DNA from: Pseudotabrizicola sediminis
GTDB taxonomy: Bacteria > Pseudomonadota > Alphaproteobacteria > Rhodobacterales > Rhodobacteraceae
DNA length: 64,000 nucleotides
Direction: 5' to 3'
Assembly: GCF_004745575.1 (NCBI RefSeq)
Contig: NZ_RPEM01000006.1
Location: forward strand, 92,471-156,470
The translations under genes were made by a program, and so were the position numbers. The notes below the pieces were generated by a model that made no database searches, was not told the origin of the DNA, and was given only the letters and a program-made list of their open reading frames with translations. Positions 8,966 through 17,422 of the stretch are shown here, piece after piece. Every line of letters starts with the position of its first letter. The first letter of the stretch is position 1.

Positions 8966-10445
8966 ACACCGGCTTCATCCAGACCTCGACCCGCCGGTTC
9001 AACCGCCGCCCGGCGGCAGTCTCGTCGCAGGCCATCGGCATCGACTCACCAAAGGCAATCACCTGCGGCAGATCAGCCTCGGCCACCCCAGCCCGCGCAA
9101 GCCCCGCAAGCACCCCTTCAGCCCGCGACTGGCTGAGCGCCAGGTTGGCCGCAGCCGGACCAGAACCGTCAGAAAATCCAGCCAGAACAAGGGCCTGATC
9201 GCGGAACACTCCCACCTCGATCAGCCGTGCCAGATACTCAAGGTTGTTGCGGGAATGCGCATCAAGCGCGCTCGACCCGTCCTGAAACCGGAAGGTCAGC
9301 GACAGCCGGTCCGCCCCATCCATCGCATCTGCCAGCCGCTTCAGGTCGGCCAAGGTGGTCTCTTCCCCCGCCCCCTGAATCGCGTTGATCAACCGCAGCC
9401 CGTCCCCGGTCAGCGGCTGCCTCTCCGGCTGGCGGTCAACCCACCCGGCTGCCGCCACCACCGCCTGCGCCTGCGGCGTGTCGAGAAACGTCAGAAACTC
9501 GCGCACAAACAAGGGCATACGGCGTTGCGGGGTCAGCAGGTAGATCGGCAGTGCCAGCGGGTAATCTTCCGCCTTCACCGCCAAGGCCGACGGCATCAGC
9601 GGAAAGCCGCAACTGTCGGTCAACGGCAACACCCGCGCGCCCGCCACCCCGGCCCGCACCGTCATGGCGACTCCCCAAGGATCGCGCCGCACTGCCTCCC
9701 CCAAGGTCGCTATGTCGTCATGCAACACATTGGCCGCCACATCCCGCCCCAGCCGCGCCGCCAACGCCCGCTGCAAAGCGGCATCAGCGGCCAAACCGTG
9801 CAAAATCAAAGGCATGTCCGGCCCGCCGATCTCGGCCCAGTTCGCCACCTCACCGGCCAGCACCCGCGCCAGATCGCCGGTGCTGATCTGCGGCAGCGGA
9901 TTGTCGGGCGGCACAATCGGCAGCATGGCATCCAGCGCCAGGACCCGCGACCCCATGTCGGGCTCTGTCGCGGCGGCAAGGATCATCTCGGCCCGGCCCG
10001 CAAGAACGTCGTCGCGGGCCATGCCGGGCAAGGCAGCGACAAAACTGATGTCCGCCAAGGGCTTGCCGCTTTGCGGATCAGACACCACCGCGCTATAACC
10101 ACCCTGTACCCCCTCGGCATAGGTCAGGCCCCGCGCTTCGGCAAAGGCCCGCATCAGCGGTGGCAGCAGCACATCCCCCACCCCCGCCAGCCCGACAATC
10201 CGCACGCGGGCCTTGGGCGCGGTCAGATCGGGGCAGCCGGGACCATCGCAGATCACCCCCGCCGCATCCACGGTCAGCAGGCCATAAACGCTGTCGATCC
10301 GGTAGAATTCACCATCATAGCCTTGCAGGGTGCCGGAAATCTCCAACCCGCCTTCCCGCGCCGAAAGGGTGATGTCCTGCGCCCCAGCCACTGCTGGGGC
10401 AAAAAATGCTGTGAAAACAGCAGCGCGCCAGAAACCTGCCCCCAT
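8937..10445 (-). CDS. periplasmic substrate-binding domain fused to OmpA domain
   Basis: A 502-residue exported hybrid. Residues 1-22 form a signal peptide ending VAGAQ. A type 2 periplasmic binding fold of the PstS phosphate-binding kind fills roughly residues 85-345 (VRIVGLAGVGDVLLPPLM near its start; [17 protein letters not shown] within). The C-terminal 120 residues match an OmpA peptidoglycan-binding module (LAGFSDGSG, LALSQSRAEGV, GRRLNRRVEVWM). This suggests a solute-binding protein tethered to the cell wall. Its 3' end overlaps radC by 29 bp on the opposite strand. It lies 17 bp downstream of the unnamed gene at 10463-11428. The ligand is unknown. Confidence 0.85.
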   Translation of the reverse strand: MGAGFWRAAVFTAFFAPAVAGAQDITLSAREGGLEISGTLQGYDGEFYRIDSVYGLLTVDAAGVICDGPGCPDLTAPKARVRIVGLAGVGDVLLPPLMRAFAEARGLTYAEGVQGGYSAVVSDPQSGKPLADISFVAALPGMARDDVLAGRAEMILAAATEPDMGSRVLALDAMLPIVPPDNPLPQISTGDLARVLAGEVANWAEIGGPDMPLILHGLAADAALQRALAARLGRDVAANVLHDDIATLGEAVRRDPWGVAMTVRAGVAGARVLPLTDSCGFPLMPSALAVKAEDYPLALPIYLLTPQRRMPLFVREFLTFLDTPQAQAVVAAAGWVDRQPERQPLTGDGLRLINAIQGAGEETTLADLKRLADAMDGADRLSLTFRFQDGSSALDAHSRNNLEYLARLIEVGVFRDQALVLAGFSDGSGPAAANLALSQSRAEGVLAGLARAGVAEADLPQVIAFGESMPMACDETAAGRRLNRRVEVWMKPVFTDTPPNGN

Positions 10446-10462
10446 AACCCCTGTGCGCCCCG

Positions 10463-11428
10463 CTAGTTTGCAGTGGCCAGTGTCATGTCCTCAAGCAGGT
10501 TTTTCAATACCAGAATATCGCCGACAGCGTCACAACCGGGCATGGCCAGAGTCAGATCGCTGATCTTGACCGATCCGTTGACTGCAAGAATGGCCTCGCC
10601 CAGAACCTCGCGCCCGCAGGTGCTTTGCGTGATCGCAGCTTCCAGTACGATCTCGGTCTTGGCGGCGAGGCCGAACGTGTAAACCTCAGCCTGCAAGGGT
10701 AAATCCACCGAGGCATCCCCCAGCACGGTCACTAAACCGGTCTCGCCCGTCGTGCCGCTGAAGGCAGAAGAAATGTGCCCGGGATGCCCATATCTCGCGC
10801 CGTTTTCAAAGGCATGCAGCTGAAATGCGTCTTCGGCCTGCCATTGCACCGCAAAGCGCTGAACCCCGGCAAAATCTGCCAGAGCCACCGTGTCCTGCGC
10901 CCGCTCACCATCAGCAAAGATCACGTCAACCTGAGCCACAGCCTTCAGTGCGGGAAGGCTGCTGACCAGCGCACCGCTGGCCGAGGTGCGGGCGGTGACC
11001 GTCAGGCCTGCATGGTTCAGAACCACGCGCTGGTCAGGATGGCATGGGGCAAGCAACGAAATGCCGATCGTCGCCCCCGGTTGCGGCAGCAGGTCCAGAC
11101 TGACGCCGCAGTCCGGCGCCGAAGCCATGACAGGAGCGGTCATGGCCGGTGCGTCAGGCATGACGAACAGGTCAGGATCCGCCGCTGCCAGCACATCAGG
11201 CTGCGGTGCCGCGGGGGGAGCGACAGGGGGGAGCGCCGATGGGTCGACAAGAATGGTGGCAGGGGCCAGCGCACCCGGTCCCGCCGCGACCGGTCTGATA
11301 TCAGACACCACGACACCCGGGCCATCCGCAGCGGCCCGACTCTCTGCCTTTTGCTGCACGAAATGCCCTGCACCAAGGGCAACAGCCCCCGTTCCGGCGA
11401 TCAGTGTCAGTTTGCGCAGCAGGTTCAT
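10463..11428 (-). CDS. membrane-anchored protein of unknown function downstream of secA
   Basis: A 321-residue protein. It starts MNLLRKLTLIAGTGAVALGAG, a single hydrophobic anchor or signal, followed by a Pro/Ala-rich linker (about residues 50-100) and a probably periplasmic beta-rich domain with four cysteines (DCGVSL, LAPCHP, STCGRE, MPGCDA). I chose the ATG at 11426-11428, preceded by GGAGACG, over 21 extra upstream codons. It lies between secA and the binding-protein/OmpA gene, all on the same strand. Genes at this position are sometimes labelled translocase, but the sequence itself gives no support for that. Confidence 0.75.
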   Translation of the reverse strand: MNLLRKLTLIAGTGAVALGAGHFVQQKAESRAAADGPGVVVSDIRPVAAGPGALAPATILVDPSALPPVAPPAAPQPDVLAAADPDLFVMPDAPAMTAPVMASAPDCGVSLDLLPQPGATIGISLLAPCHPDQRVVLNHAGLTVTARTSASGALVSSLPALKAVAQVDVIFADGERAQDTVALADFAGVQRFAVQWQAEDAFQLHAFENGARYGHPGHISSAFSGTTGETGLVTVLGDASVDLPLQAEVYTFGLAAKTEIVLEAAITQSTCGREVLGEAILAVNGSVKISDLTLAMPGCDAVGDILVLKNLLEDMTLATAN

Positions 11429-11567
11429 CGTCGTCTCCAGCCTATCCGTCAGCTGGCACCCTGCCGCGCAAAGCAGGCCAATAAGTGGCAAATTAAGGGT
11501 TTGTTAACAGACTTGGTGGCAAATCTGGGGCAACTGTCGCTGCCCCATAGGCCATGCCATGCATCTG

Positions 11568-14276
11568 TCAGGCCAGACGCCCGTGGCAGTGTTTGAACTT
11601 TTCACCCGATCCGCAGGGGCACAGATCGTTCCGGCTCGGGTTGCCCCAGGTGGCCGGATCCGACTCGTCAAACCCGGCGAGGCGGGGGGCCGGGGCGGCA
11701 TCGGGCGCGGTTTCTACCAAGGCCGGCTCGGCCGGGGCAGCGGCGGCGCGCTGCTGGGCCAGAACCTGTGCCATCATCGCATCTTGCTCGGCTTGCGTCA
11801 GGGGGCGGATCGCGGCCAGCTTTTGCGTCACCTCCTGCCGAAGTGAGTTCAGCAGCGACTCAAACAGGGCAAAACTCTCGGTCTTGTATTCATTCAGCGG
11901 ATCACGCTGGGCATAGCCCCGGAAGCCCACGACCGAGCGCAGGTGTTCCAGCGTCAGAAGATGTTCGCGCCATTTGCCGTCGATGGTCTGCAACAGCACC
12001 TGCTTTTCAATCGAGCGCATTGTGTCGACGCCAAAAGCTTCGGTCTTGTCGGCCATCGCCTTGGCGCTTGCTTCGGTCAGGCGTTCCTTGATCACGTCCT
12101 GATCAACGCCTTCTTCGGCGGCCCAGTCGGCCATCGGCATGTCAAGGTTCAGCTTTTCGCGCACCGCCAGCGTCAGCGCGTCTACTTCCCAGGCATCGGG
12201 ATAGCTTTTGGGCGGCATGTGCAGATCAACCAGATCGTCGATTACCTGATTGCGCATGTCTTCGGTGATCTCGGCCACATCTTCGGCCTGCATGATCTCC
12301 AGCCGCTGGCCAAAGATCGCCTTGCGCTGGTCGTTCATCACGTCATCGAACTTCAGCAATTGCTTGCGGATGTCAAAGTTGCGGCCTTCGACCTTGGCCT
12401 GTGCCCGCTCCAGCGATTTGTTGACCCATGGGTGAACGATCGCCTCGCCCTCTTTCATCCCCAGCTTGGACAAGACGGCATCGAGCTTTTCCGAGCCGAA
12501 GATCCGCATCAGATCGTCTTCCAGCGACAGAAAGAACGACGACCGCCCCGGATCGCCCTGGCGGCCCGAGCGGCCGCGCAGCTGGTTGTCGATGCGGCGG
12601 GATTCGTGGCGTTCGGTGCCCAGTACGAACAGGCCACCGGCGGCCAGAACCTTGGCCTTTTCCTCGGCGTGTTCCGCCTCGATCCTGCTGCGCACCTCAT
12701 CGGGGTTCAAATGCGGGTCGGCAGCGATGGCGGCCATGACCTGCATCTCGACGTTGCCACCCAGCTGAATGTCAGTGCCGCGCCCGGCCATGTTGGTGGC
12801 AATCGTCACCGCGCCGAAACGACCGGCATCGGCCACGATCTGCGCCTCTTGTTCATGCTGGCGGGCGTTCAGCACATTGTGCGGCACGGCAGCACCCTTT
12901 AGCAGACCCGACAGAAATTCCGACTTTTCGATGCTGGTGGTGCCGACAAGGATCGGCTGACCCTTTTCATGCGCTTCTTGGATCGACTTCACCACACCTT
13001 CATACTTTTCGCGCGCGGTGCGGTAGACCTGATCATGGTCATCCTTGCGGGCAACCGGGCGGTTGGTCGGCACTTCGACCACGCCCAGCTTGTAGATTTC
13101 CATGAATTCCTCGGCCTCGGTCGCCGCAGTACCCGTCATGCCGGCCAGTTTGTTGTACAGGCGGAAGTAGTTCTGGAAGGTCACCGAAGCCAGGGTCACG
13201 TTTTCCGGCTGGATCTGCACGCCCTCCTTCGCTTCGATCGCTTGATGCAACCCGTCCGACAGGCGGCGGCCGCGCATCATGCGGCCGGTGAATTCGTCGA
13301 TCAGCATCACCTCGCCATCGCGCACGATATATTGCTGATCCTTGGTGAACAGCTTGTGGGCCCGCAGCGCCTGCGTCACGTGGTGAACGATGGTGGTGCT
13401 TTCGGGGTCATAGAGGTTCTGGCCATCGGGCAGAATACCGGCCGCACGCACCAGACCTTCGATGAATTCATTGCCCTCATCCGTGTAGGTCACGTTGCGG
13501 GTTTTCTCATCCAGCTTGAAATGCGCATCGGTCAGCTGCGGGATCAGGCCATCAACCTTCACGTACAGTTCGGACCGGTCCTGCGACGGGCCGGAAATGA
13601 TCAGCGGCGTCCGTGCCTCGTCCACAAGAATGGAGTCGACCTCGTCCACGATGGCAAAGAAATGGCCGCGCTGCGCCATGTCTTCGATGCTGCCCTTCAT
13701 GTTGTCGCGCAGATAGTCAAAGCCCAGCTCGTTGTTGGTGGCATAGGTGATGTCGCAGCGATAGGCCGCACGCTTTTCGGCATCAGCCTGATAGGGATAG
13801 ACCACACCGGTGGTCAGACCCAGCGCGCCATAGACCTTGCTCATCCACTCGGCATCACGCTTGGCAAGATAGTCGTTGACCGTCACGATGTGCACGCCTT
13901 TGCCCGCAAGCGCGTTCAGGTAGGCGGGAAAGGTCGCCATCAGGGTCTTGCCCTCACCGGTCTTCATCTCGGCGATGTTGCCTTGGTGCAGGAAGATCCC
14001 GCCCTTCAGCTGCACATCAAACGCGCGCAGGCCAAGCGCCCGCTTTGCCCCTTCACGGCAGTTGGCAAAGGCTTCGGGCAGCAGCGCATCGAGGCTTTCG
14101 CCCGACTGCGCGCGCTTGGCCAATGCCTGCGTCTTTTCCTTCAGCCCTTCGTCGCTGAGCGCGGCGAACTCCGGCTCCAGCGCGTTGATCTGTGCGACCA
14201 GCGGACGAACCGATTTTACCTTGCGATCATTTGGCGTTCCAAAGACCTTGCGCGTTAGCGAACCCAGACCCAGCAT
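11568..14276 (-). CDS. secA: preprotein translocase ATPase SecA
   Basis: The 902-residue motor that drives secretory proteins through SecYEG. The Walker A motif is MKTGEGKT near residue 100. The DEAD-like second motif is [17 protein letters not shown]. The second nucleotide-binding region contains [14 protein letters not shown] and [11 protein letters not shown]. The C-terminus has the zinc-binding SEC-C motif [14 protein letters not shown], which contacts SecB. The frame opens 35 codons earlier, but the ATG at 14274-14276 has GGAG upstream and gives the canonical [19 protein letters not shown]. It is divergent from the parvulin gene. Confidence 0.98.
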   Translation of the reverse strand: MLGLGSLTRKVFGTPNDRKVKSVRPLVAQINALEPEFAALSDEGLKEKTQALAKRAQSGESLDALLPEAFANCREGAKRALGLRAFDVQLKGGIFLHQGNIAEMKTGEGKTLMATFPAYLNALAGKGVHIVTVNDYLAKRDAEWMSKVYGALGLTTGVVYPYQADAEKRAAYRCDITYATNNELGFDYLRDNMKGSIEDMAQRGHFFAIVDEVDSILVDEARTPLIISGPSQDRSELYVKVDGLIPQLTDAHFKLDEKTRNVTYTDEGNEFIEGLVRAAGILPDGQNLYDPESTTIVHHVTQALRAHKLFTKDQQYIVRDGEVMLIDEFTGRMMRGRRLSDGLHQAIEAKEGVQIQPENVTLASVTFQNYFRLYNKLAGMTGTAATEAEEFMEIYKLGVVEVPTNRPVARKDDHDQVYRTAREKYEGVVKSIQEAHEKGQPILVGTTSIEKSEFLSGLLKGAAVPHNVLNARQHEQEAQIVADAGRFGAVTIATNMAGRGTDIQLGGNVEMQVMAAIAADPHLNPDEVRSRIEAEHAEEKAKVLAAGGLFVLGTERHESRRIDNQLRGRSGRQGDPGRSSFFLSLEDDLMRIFGSEKLDAVLSKLGMKEGEAIVHPWVNKSLERAQAKVEGRNFDIRKQLLKFDDVMNDQRKAIFGQRLEIMQAEDVAEITEDMRNQVIDDLVDLHMPPKSYPDAWEVDALTLAVREKLNLDMPMADWAAEEGVDQDVIKERLTEASAKAMADKTEAFGVDTMRSIEKQVLLQTIDGKWREHLLTLEHLRSVVGFRGYAQRDPLNEYKTESFALFESLLNSLRQEVTQKLAAIRPLTQAEQDAMMAQVLAQQRAAAAPAEPALVETAPDAAPAPRLAGFDESDPATWGNPSRNDLCPCGSGEKFKHCHGRLA

Positions 14277-14459
14277 ATGTTCTCCGTGGGTATTCCTGAC
14301 AGCATCGTGTGAACCAAGGGCCTTGCCCGCCCCCAATGCCTTCCATAGAAAGCCCAAGAAGGCCGGCCGGCCCCGTCGCACGCGACCCCCGCGATGTAAG
14401 GGACAGGTCCGCCATAGTCAATGTTTTGCGGGCTTTCGGCCCGATCAGGAGGGTGTGAA

Positions 14460-15305
14460 ATGACGAAATGGACCGGGTTTCTGGCCAGCTGTGCCGTGTT
14501 GGCTGTGTTGTCGGGGCCAGCATTGGCGCAAGACACCACGGCTGATACGATTGTGGCCACGGTAAATGGCACCGATATCACCCTTGGCCACATGATCGCT
14601 CTGCGCGAAAGCTTGCCGCAGCAGTATCAGGCCCTGCCGGATGACGTGCTGTTCAGCGGCATTCTGGATCAGCTGATCCAGCAAACCGCGCTCGAGCAAT
14701 CGGTGACCGACATCGCCAAGCGCGACCAGCTGGCGCTCGAAAATGACCGTCGCGGCTATATCTCGGGTGTGACGCTGCAAGAGGTGGTGGCAGGTGCCAT
14801 CACGGACGAGGCACTGCAGGCCGCCTATGATGCCAAATTTGCCAATGCCACACCGGCGACCGAATACAATGCCGCTCATATCCTTGTCGACTCCGCGGAA
14901 AAGGCGGCAGAATTGAAGGCCCAGCTTGACGGCGGGGCCGACTTTGCAGAGTTGGCACGGACCAATTCCACCGATGTCGGTTCGGGGACCAATGGCGGCG
15001 ATCTGGGCTGGTTTGGACCCGGAATGATGGTCAAGCCGTTTGAAGATGCCGTCATCGCCGCCGAGATTGGGCAGGTCACAGCGCCGGTGCAGTCAGATTT
15101 CGGCTTTCACCTGATCCTGGTCAAGGAAACCCGGGTTGCCGCCGCGCCCAGCCTGGATGACACCCGCGACGAGCTGGCCGCCGAGATCGAGCGCACCACG
15201 GTCGAGGCCCATATCAAGACCCTGACTGATGCGGCCGAGATTACCCGCCCCGGAGAAGGGCTTGACCCGACCCTGCTGCGTGATGCAACGCTGCTGGACA
15301 ACTGA
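14460..15305 (+). CDS. exported parvulin-type peptidylprolyl isomerase
   Basis: A 281-residue periplasmic folding factor of the PpiC/SurA type. Residues 1-24 form a signal peptide ending GPALAQ. A SurA-like helical region follows (about 25-130). The parvulin domain spans about 135-230 (AAHILVDSAEKA, GGDLGWFGPGMMVKPFEDAV, FGFHLILV). The ATG at 14460 follows AGGAGGGTG, a very strong ribosome site, so the 13 upstream codons are excluded. It is divergent from secA across 183 bp, which fits a shared secretion theme. argJ starts 15 bp after the stop. Confidence 0.93.
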   Translation: MTKWTGFLASCAVLAVLSGPALAQDTTADTIVATVNGTDITLGHMIALRESLPQQYQALPDDVLFSGILDQLIQQTALEQSVTDIAKRDQLALENDRRGYISGVTLQEVVAGAITDEALQAAYDAKFANATPATEYNAAHILVDSAEKAAELKAQLDGGADFAELARTNSTDVGSGTNGGDLGWFGPGMMVKPFEDAVIAAEIGQVTAPVQSDFGFHLILVKETRVAAAPSLDDTRDELAAEIERTTVEAHIKTLTDAAEITRPGEGLDPTLLRDATLLDN

Positions 15306-15320
15306 TCCCAGGGGGAAGCC

Positions 15321-16712
15321 ATGGCAAAGACCGATTGGAAGGCCGAAGCAAAGGAGCTGAAAAAGCGCCTGCGCAAGCTCAAATCTGCGGTGACCGGAAC
15401 CGTCTCTGACGTCGCGGGCGATCTGCGCGAAGACGTGGCAGAGGTCGCAGGCAAGATTGGTGCAAAGCTGAAATCGGCCAAGCCCGTGTCGCCACTGGCA
15501 CCGAAAGATGGCTTCCCCGCGCTTCCCGTCATTAAGGGGGTGGAATTTTCTGCCGCCGGGGCCGGAATCAAATATGCCAACCGCAAGGATGTGATGCTGA
15601 TCCGCCTTGCCCCGGGAACGGCAATGGCCGGAGTATTTACCCGCTCTTCCACCCGGTCTGCTTGCGTGCGCGATTGTCAGGACAAGCTGGCGGTCAAGGC
15701 ACCGGTCGGCGTGGGTGCCGCAATCATCGTGAACTCCGGCAATTCCAACGCCTTTACCGGCAAGGTCGGCGACAGGGCTGTTGCAGCTGTGACCAGTGGC
15801 GTGGCCACCGCACTCGACCTTCCGGCTGCCCGGGTCTTTTCATCCTCGACCGGCGTGATCGGCGAGCCGCTGCCGCATGACAAGATCACCGCCATTGTGC
15901 CAGATCTGATTGCCGGTCTGCGTGAAGACGGCATCGAGATGGCCGCGCAAGCGATGATGACCACCGACACTTTCCCCAAAGGTGCTGCTGCGACCGTTCA
16001 GGGCGAGGGCGGTACCATTCATATTGCGGGGATCGCCAAAGGATCAGGCATGATCGCGCCCGATATGGCGACGATGCTGGTCTACATCTTCACGGACGCA
16101 AAGATCTCGCCCACCATTTTGCAGCGCATGCTCTCGCGCAATGTGGACGCCACCTTCAATTCCATCACGGTCGACAGCGATACCTCGACCTCAGACACGC
16201 TGCTGCTGGCGGCCACTGGCCAAAGCGATGCGGCCCCCGTCAAAGGCGCGGTGGCCAAAGCGTTCGAGACGGCCCTGCAGGGCGTGATGCAGGATCTGGC
16301 CCTGCAGGTCATTCGTGACGGTGAGGGTGCCACCAAGCTGGTCGAAATCCGGGTGACCGGGGCGACCAGTGAGGAGGATGCTGCCAAGGTCGCGTTCTCT
16401 ATCGCTAACTCACCGCTGGTCAAGACCGCGCTGGCGGGCGAAGATCCGAACTGGGGCCGGATTGTTGCGGCGATCGGTAAATCGGGGGCCGAGGCCGACC
16501 GTGACCGGCTGAGCATCCGTTTCGGCGATGTGCTGGTGGCCAAGAACGGCTGGCGCAATCCTGACTATGTGGAAGAAGACGGTGCCGCCTGCTTCAGACA
16601 GGAAGAGATTCTGATCCGTGTCGACCTGGGGCTTGGCAAGGCTGCCCGCACGGTCTGGACCTGTGATCTGACCAGCCGCTACATCGAGATAAACGCAGAT
16701 TACCGCTCTTGA
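15321..16712 (+). CDS. argJ: glutamate N-acetyltransferase/amino-acid acetyltransferase ArgJ with N-terminal extension
   Basis: Arginine biosynthesis enzyme that recycles the acetyl group between N-acetylornithine and glutamate. The self-cleavage site, MIAPDMATMLVY, places the nucleophile at Thr251. The normal ArgJ start VSPLAPKDGFPALP appears only at residue 56. Residues 1-54 are a Lys/Ala-rich, probably helical extension (AKELKKRLRKLKSAV, VAGDLREDVAEVAGKIG). The ATG has AGGGGGAAGCC upstream, and I see no better internal start, so the extension is probably translated. mutT overlaps the stop through TTGA. Confidence 0.95.
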   Translation: MAKTDWKAEAKELKKRLRKLKSAVTGTVSDVAGDLREDVAEVAGKIGAKLKSAKPVSPLAPKDGFPALPVIKGVEFSAAGAGIKYANRKDVMLIRLAPGTAMAGVFTRSSTRSACVRDCQDKLAVKAPVGVGAAIIVNSGNSNAFTGKVGDRAVAAVTSGVATALDLPAARVFSSSTGVIGEPLPHDKITAIVPDLIAGLREDGIEMAAQAMMTTDTFPKGAAATVQGEGGTIHIAGIAKGSGMIAPDMATMLVYIFTDAKISPTILQRMLSRNVDATFNSITVDSDTSTSDTLLLAATGQSDAAPVKGAVAKAFETALQGVMQDLALQVIRDGEGATKLVEIRVTGATSEEDAAKVAFSIANSPLVKTALAGEDPNWGRIVAAIGKSGAEADRDRLSIRFGDVLVAKNGWRNPDYVEEDGAACFRQEEILIRVDLGLGKAARTVWTCDLTSRYIEINADYRS

Positions 16713-17107
16713 AAATTGTCCTCGTTTCGGCTGTTGCCCTGATCGACCCCGATGGCCGTGTGCTTCTGGCACAACGGCCAGAGGGCAAGTCGCTTGCGGG
16801 TTTGTGGGAATTTCCGGGCGGCAAGGTCGAACTGGGAGAATCACCTGAAACCGCACTGATTCGCGAGTTGAAAGAAGAACTGGGCATCGACACGTGGCAA
16901 AGCTGCCTGGCCCCCCTGACATTTGCCAGTCACAGCTATGACTCTTTCCATCTTCTGATGCCGCTTTTCGCCTGTCGCCGCTGGGACGGCATCGTTCACG
17001 GCTTGGAAGGCCAGCGTTTGGCTTGGGTGAAAGCTGAAAATTTGCGCGATTACCCGATGCCACCCGCCGACATCCCGCTGATTCCCATCCTGAGGGACTG
17101 GCTTTAG
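16709..17107 (+). CDS. mutT: 8-oxo-dGTP diphosphatase MutT (NUDIX)
   Basis: A 132-residue NUDIX hydrolase that removes oxidised dGTP from the nucleotide pool. The complete Nudix box lies at about residues 38-60 (GKVELGESPETALIREL followed by KEELGI), preceded by LWEFPGG, which is typical of MutT. The start is a TTG at 16709-16711, whose last two bases begin the argJ TGA, so translation is coupled. The length and C-terminal WVKAENLRDYPMPPAD region fit MutT. Confidence 0.94.
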   Translation: MKIVLVSAVALIDPDGRVLLAQRPEGKSLAGLWEFPGGKVELGESPETALIRELKEELGIDTWQSCLAPLTFASHSYDSFHLLMPLFACRRWDGIVHGLEGQRLAWVKAENLRDYPMPPADIPLIPILRDWL

Positions 17108-17155
17108 AAACAATAGTTTTTATATCGACGATTTAATTCGCATCACGACACTTTC

Positions 17156-17185
17156 TTGATGGTTTTCTGAATTTTTTTGTCTAAC
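17156..17185 (+). promoter_or_regulatory. candidate promoter of the 46-residue gene
   Basis: TTGATG at 17156-17161 and TCTAAC at 17180-17185 are separated by 18 bp, in an unusually AT-rich gap after mutT. Transcription would start about 25 nt before the ATG at 17219. Confidence 0.42.
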
Positions 17186-17218
17186 CTCAGCCTCACAACG
17201 CTAATGGGGGATTGGGGC

Positions 17219-17359
17219 ATGTTGAGGACAATCGCAATAGGAAGCTGTGTTTCCATCCAGGGTCTGCTTGTCAGAACCCTGGCCGATGGGAAACTGGTGA
17301 TCAAAGTCGACGAAAAGATGTTTGTCGGGGCTCCGGTGGCGGCGGCGCGCCCGTCCTGA
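17219..17359 (+). CDS. 46-residue protein of unknown function
   Basis: A small soluble-looking protein, MLRTIAIGSCVSIQGLL at the N-terminus and KVDEKMFVGAPVAAARPS at the end, with alternating hydrophobic residues that suggest a small beta barrel or SH3-like fold. The ATG at 17219 follows GGGGGATTGGGG. It has its own candidate promoter upstream and a strong terminator 22 bp after the stop, so it looks like a stand-alone transcription unit convergent with infB. I do not recognise a characterised family. Codon use and punctuation make it a credible gene. Confidence 0.6.
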   Translation: MLRTIAIGSCVSIQGLLVRTLADGKLVIKVDEKMFVGAPVAAARPS

Positions 17360-17380
17360 GCACTACATCAGACACAGCAA

Positions 17381-17408
17381 AAAGCCGGGGTCTCCCCCGG
17401 CTTTTTTT
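17381..17408. terminator. bidirectional intrinsic terminator
   Basis: AAAGCCGGGG (17381-17390) pairs with CCCCGGCTTT (17395-17404), loop TCTC, followed by a T run on the plus strand. The reverse strand also ends in a T run. It serves both the 46-residue gene and infB, which converge here. Confidence 0.93.
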
Positions 17409-17422
17409 ATTGCTCCGCTTGA

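Noticed and set aside
8931-10466. An open plus-strand frame of over 500 codons opposite the binding-protein/OmpA gene.
   Set aside because: Composition is Arg/Pro/His-rich with no recognisable motif, as expected for the reverse of a real gene, while the minus frame has clear domains.
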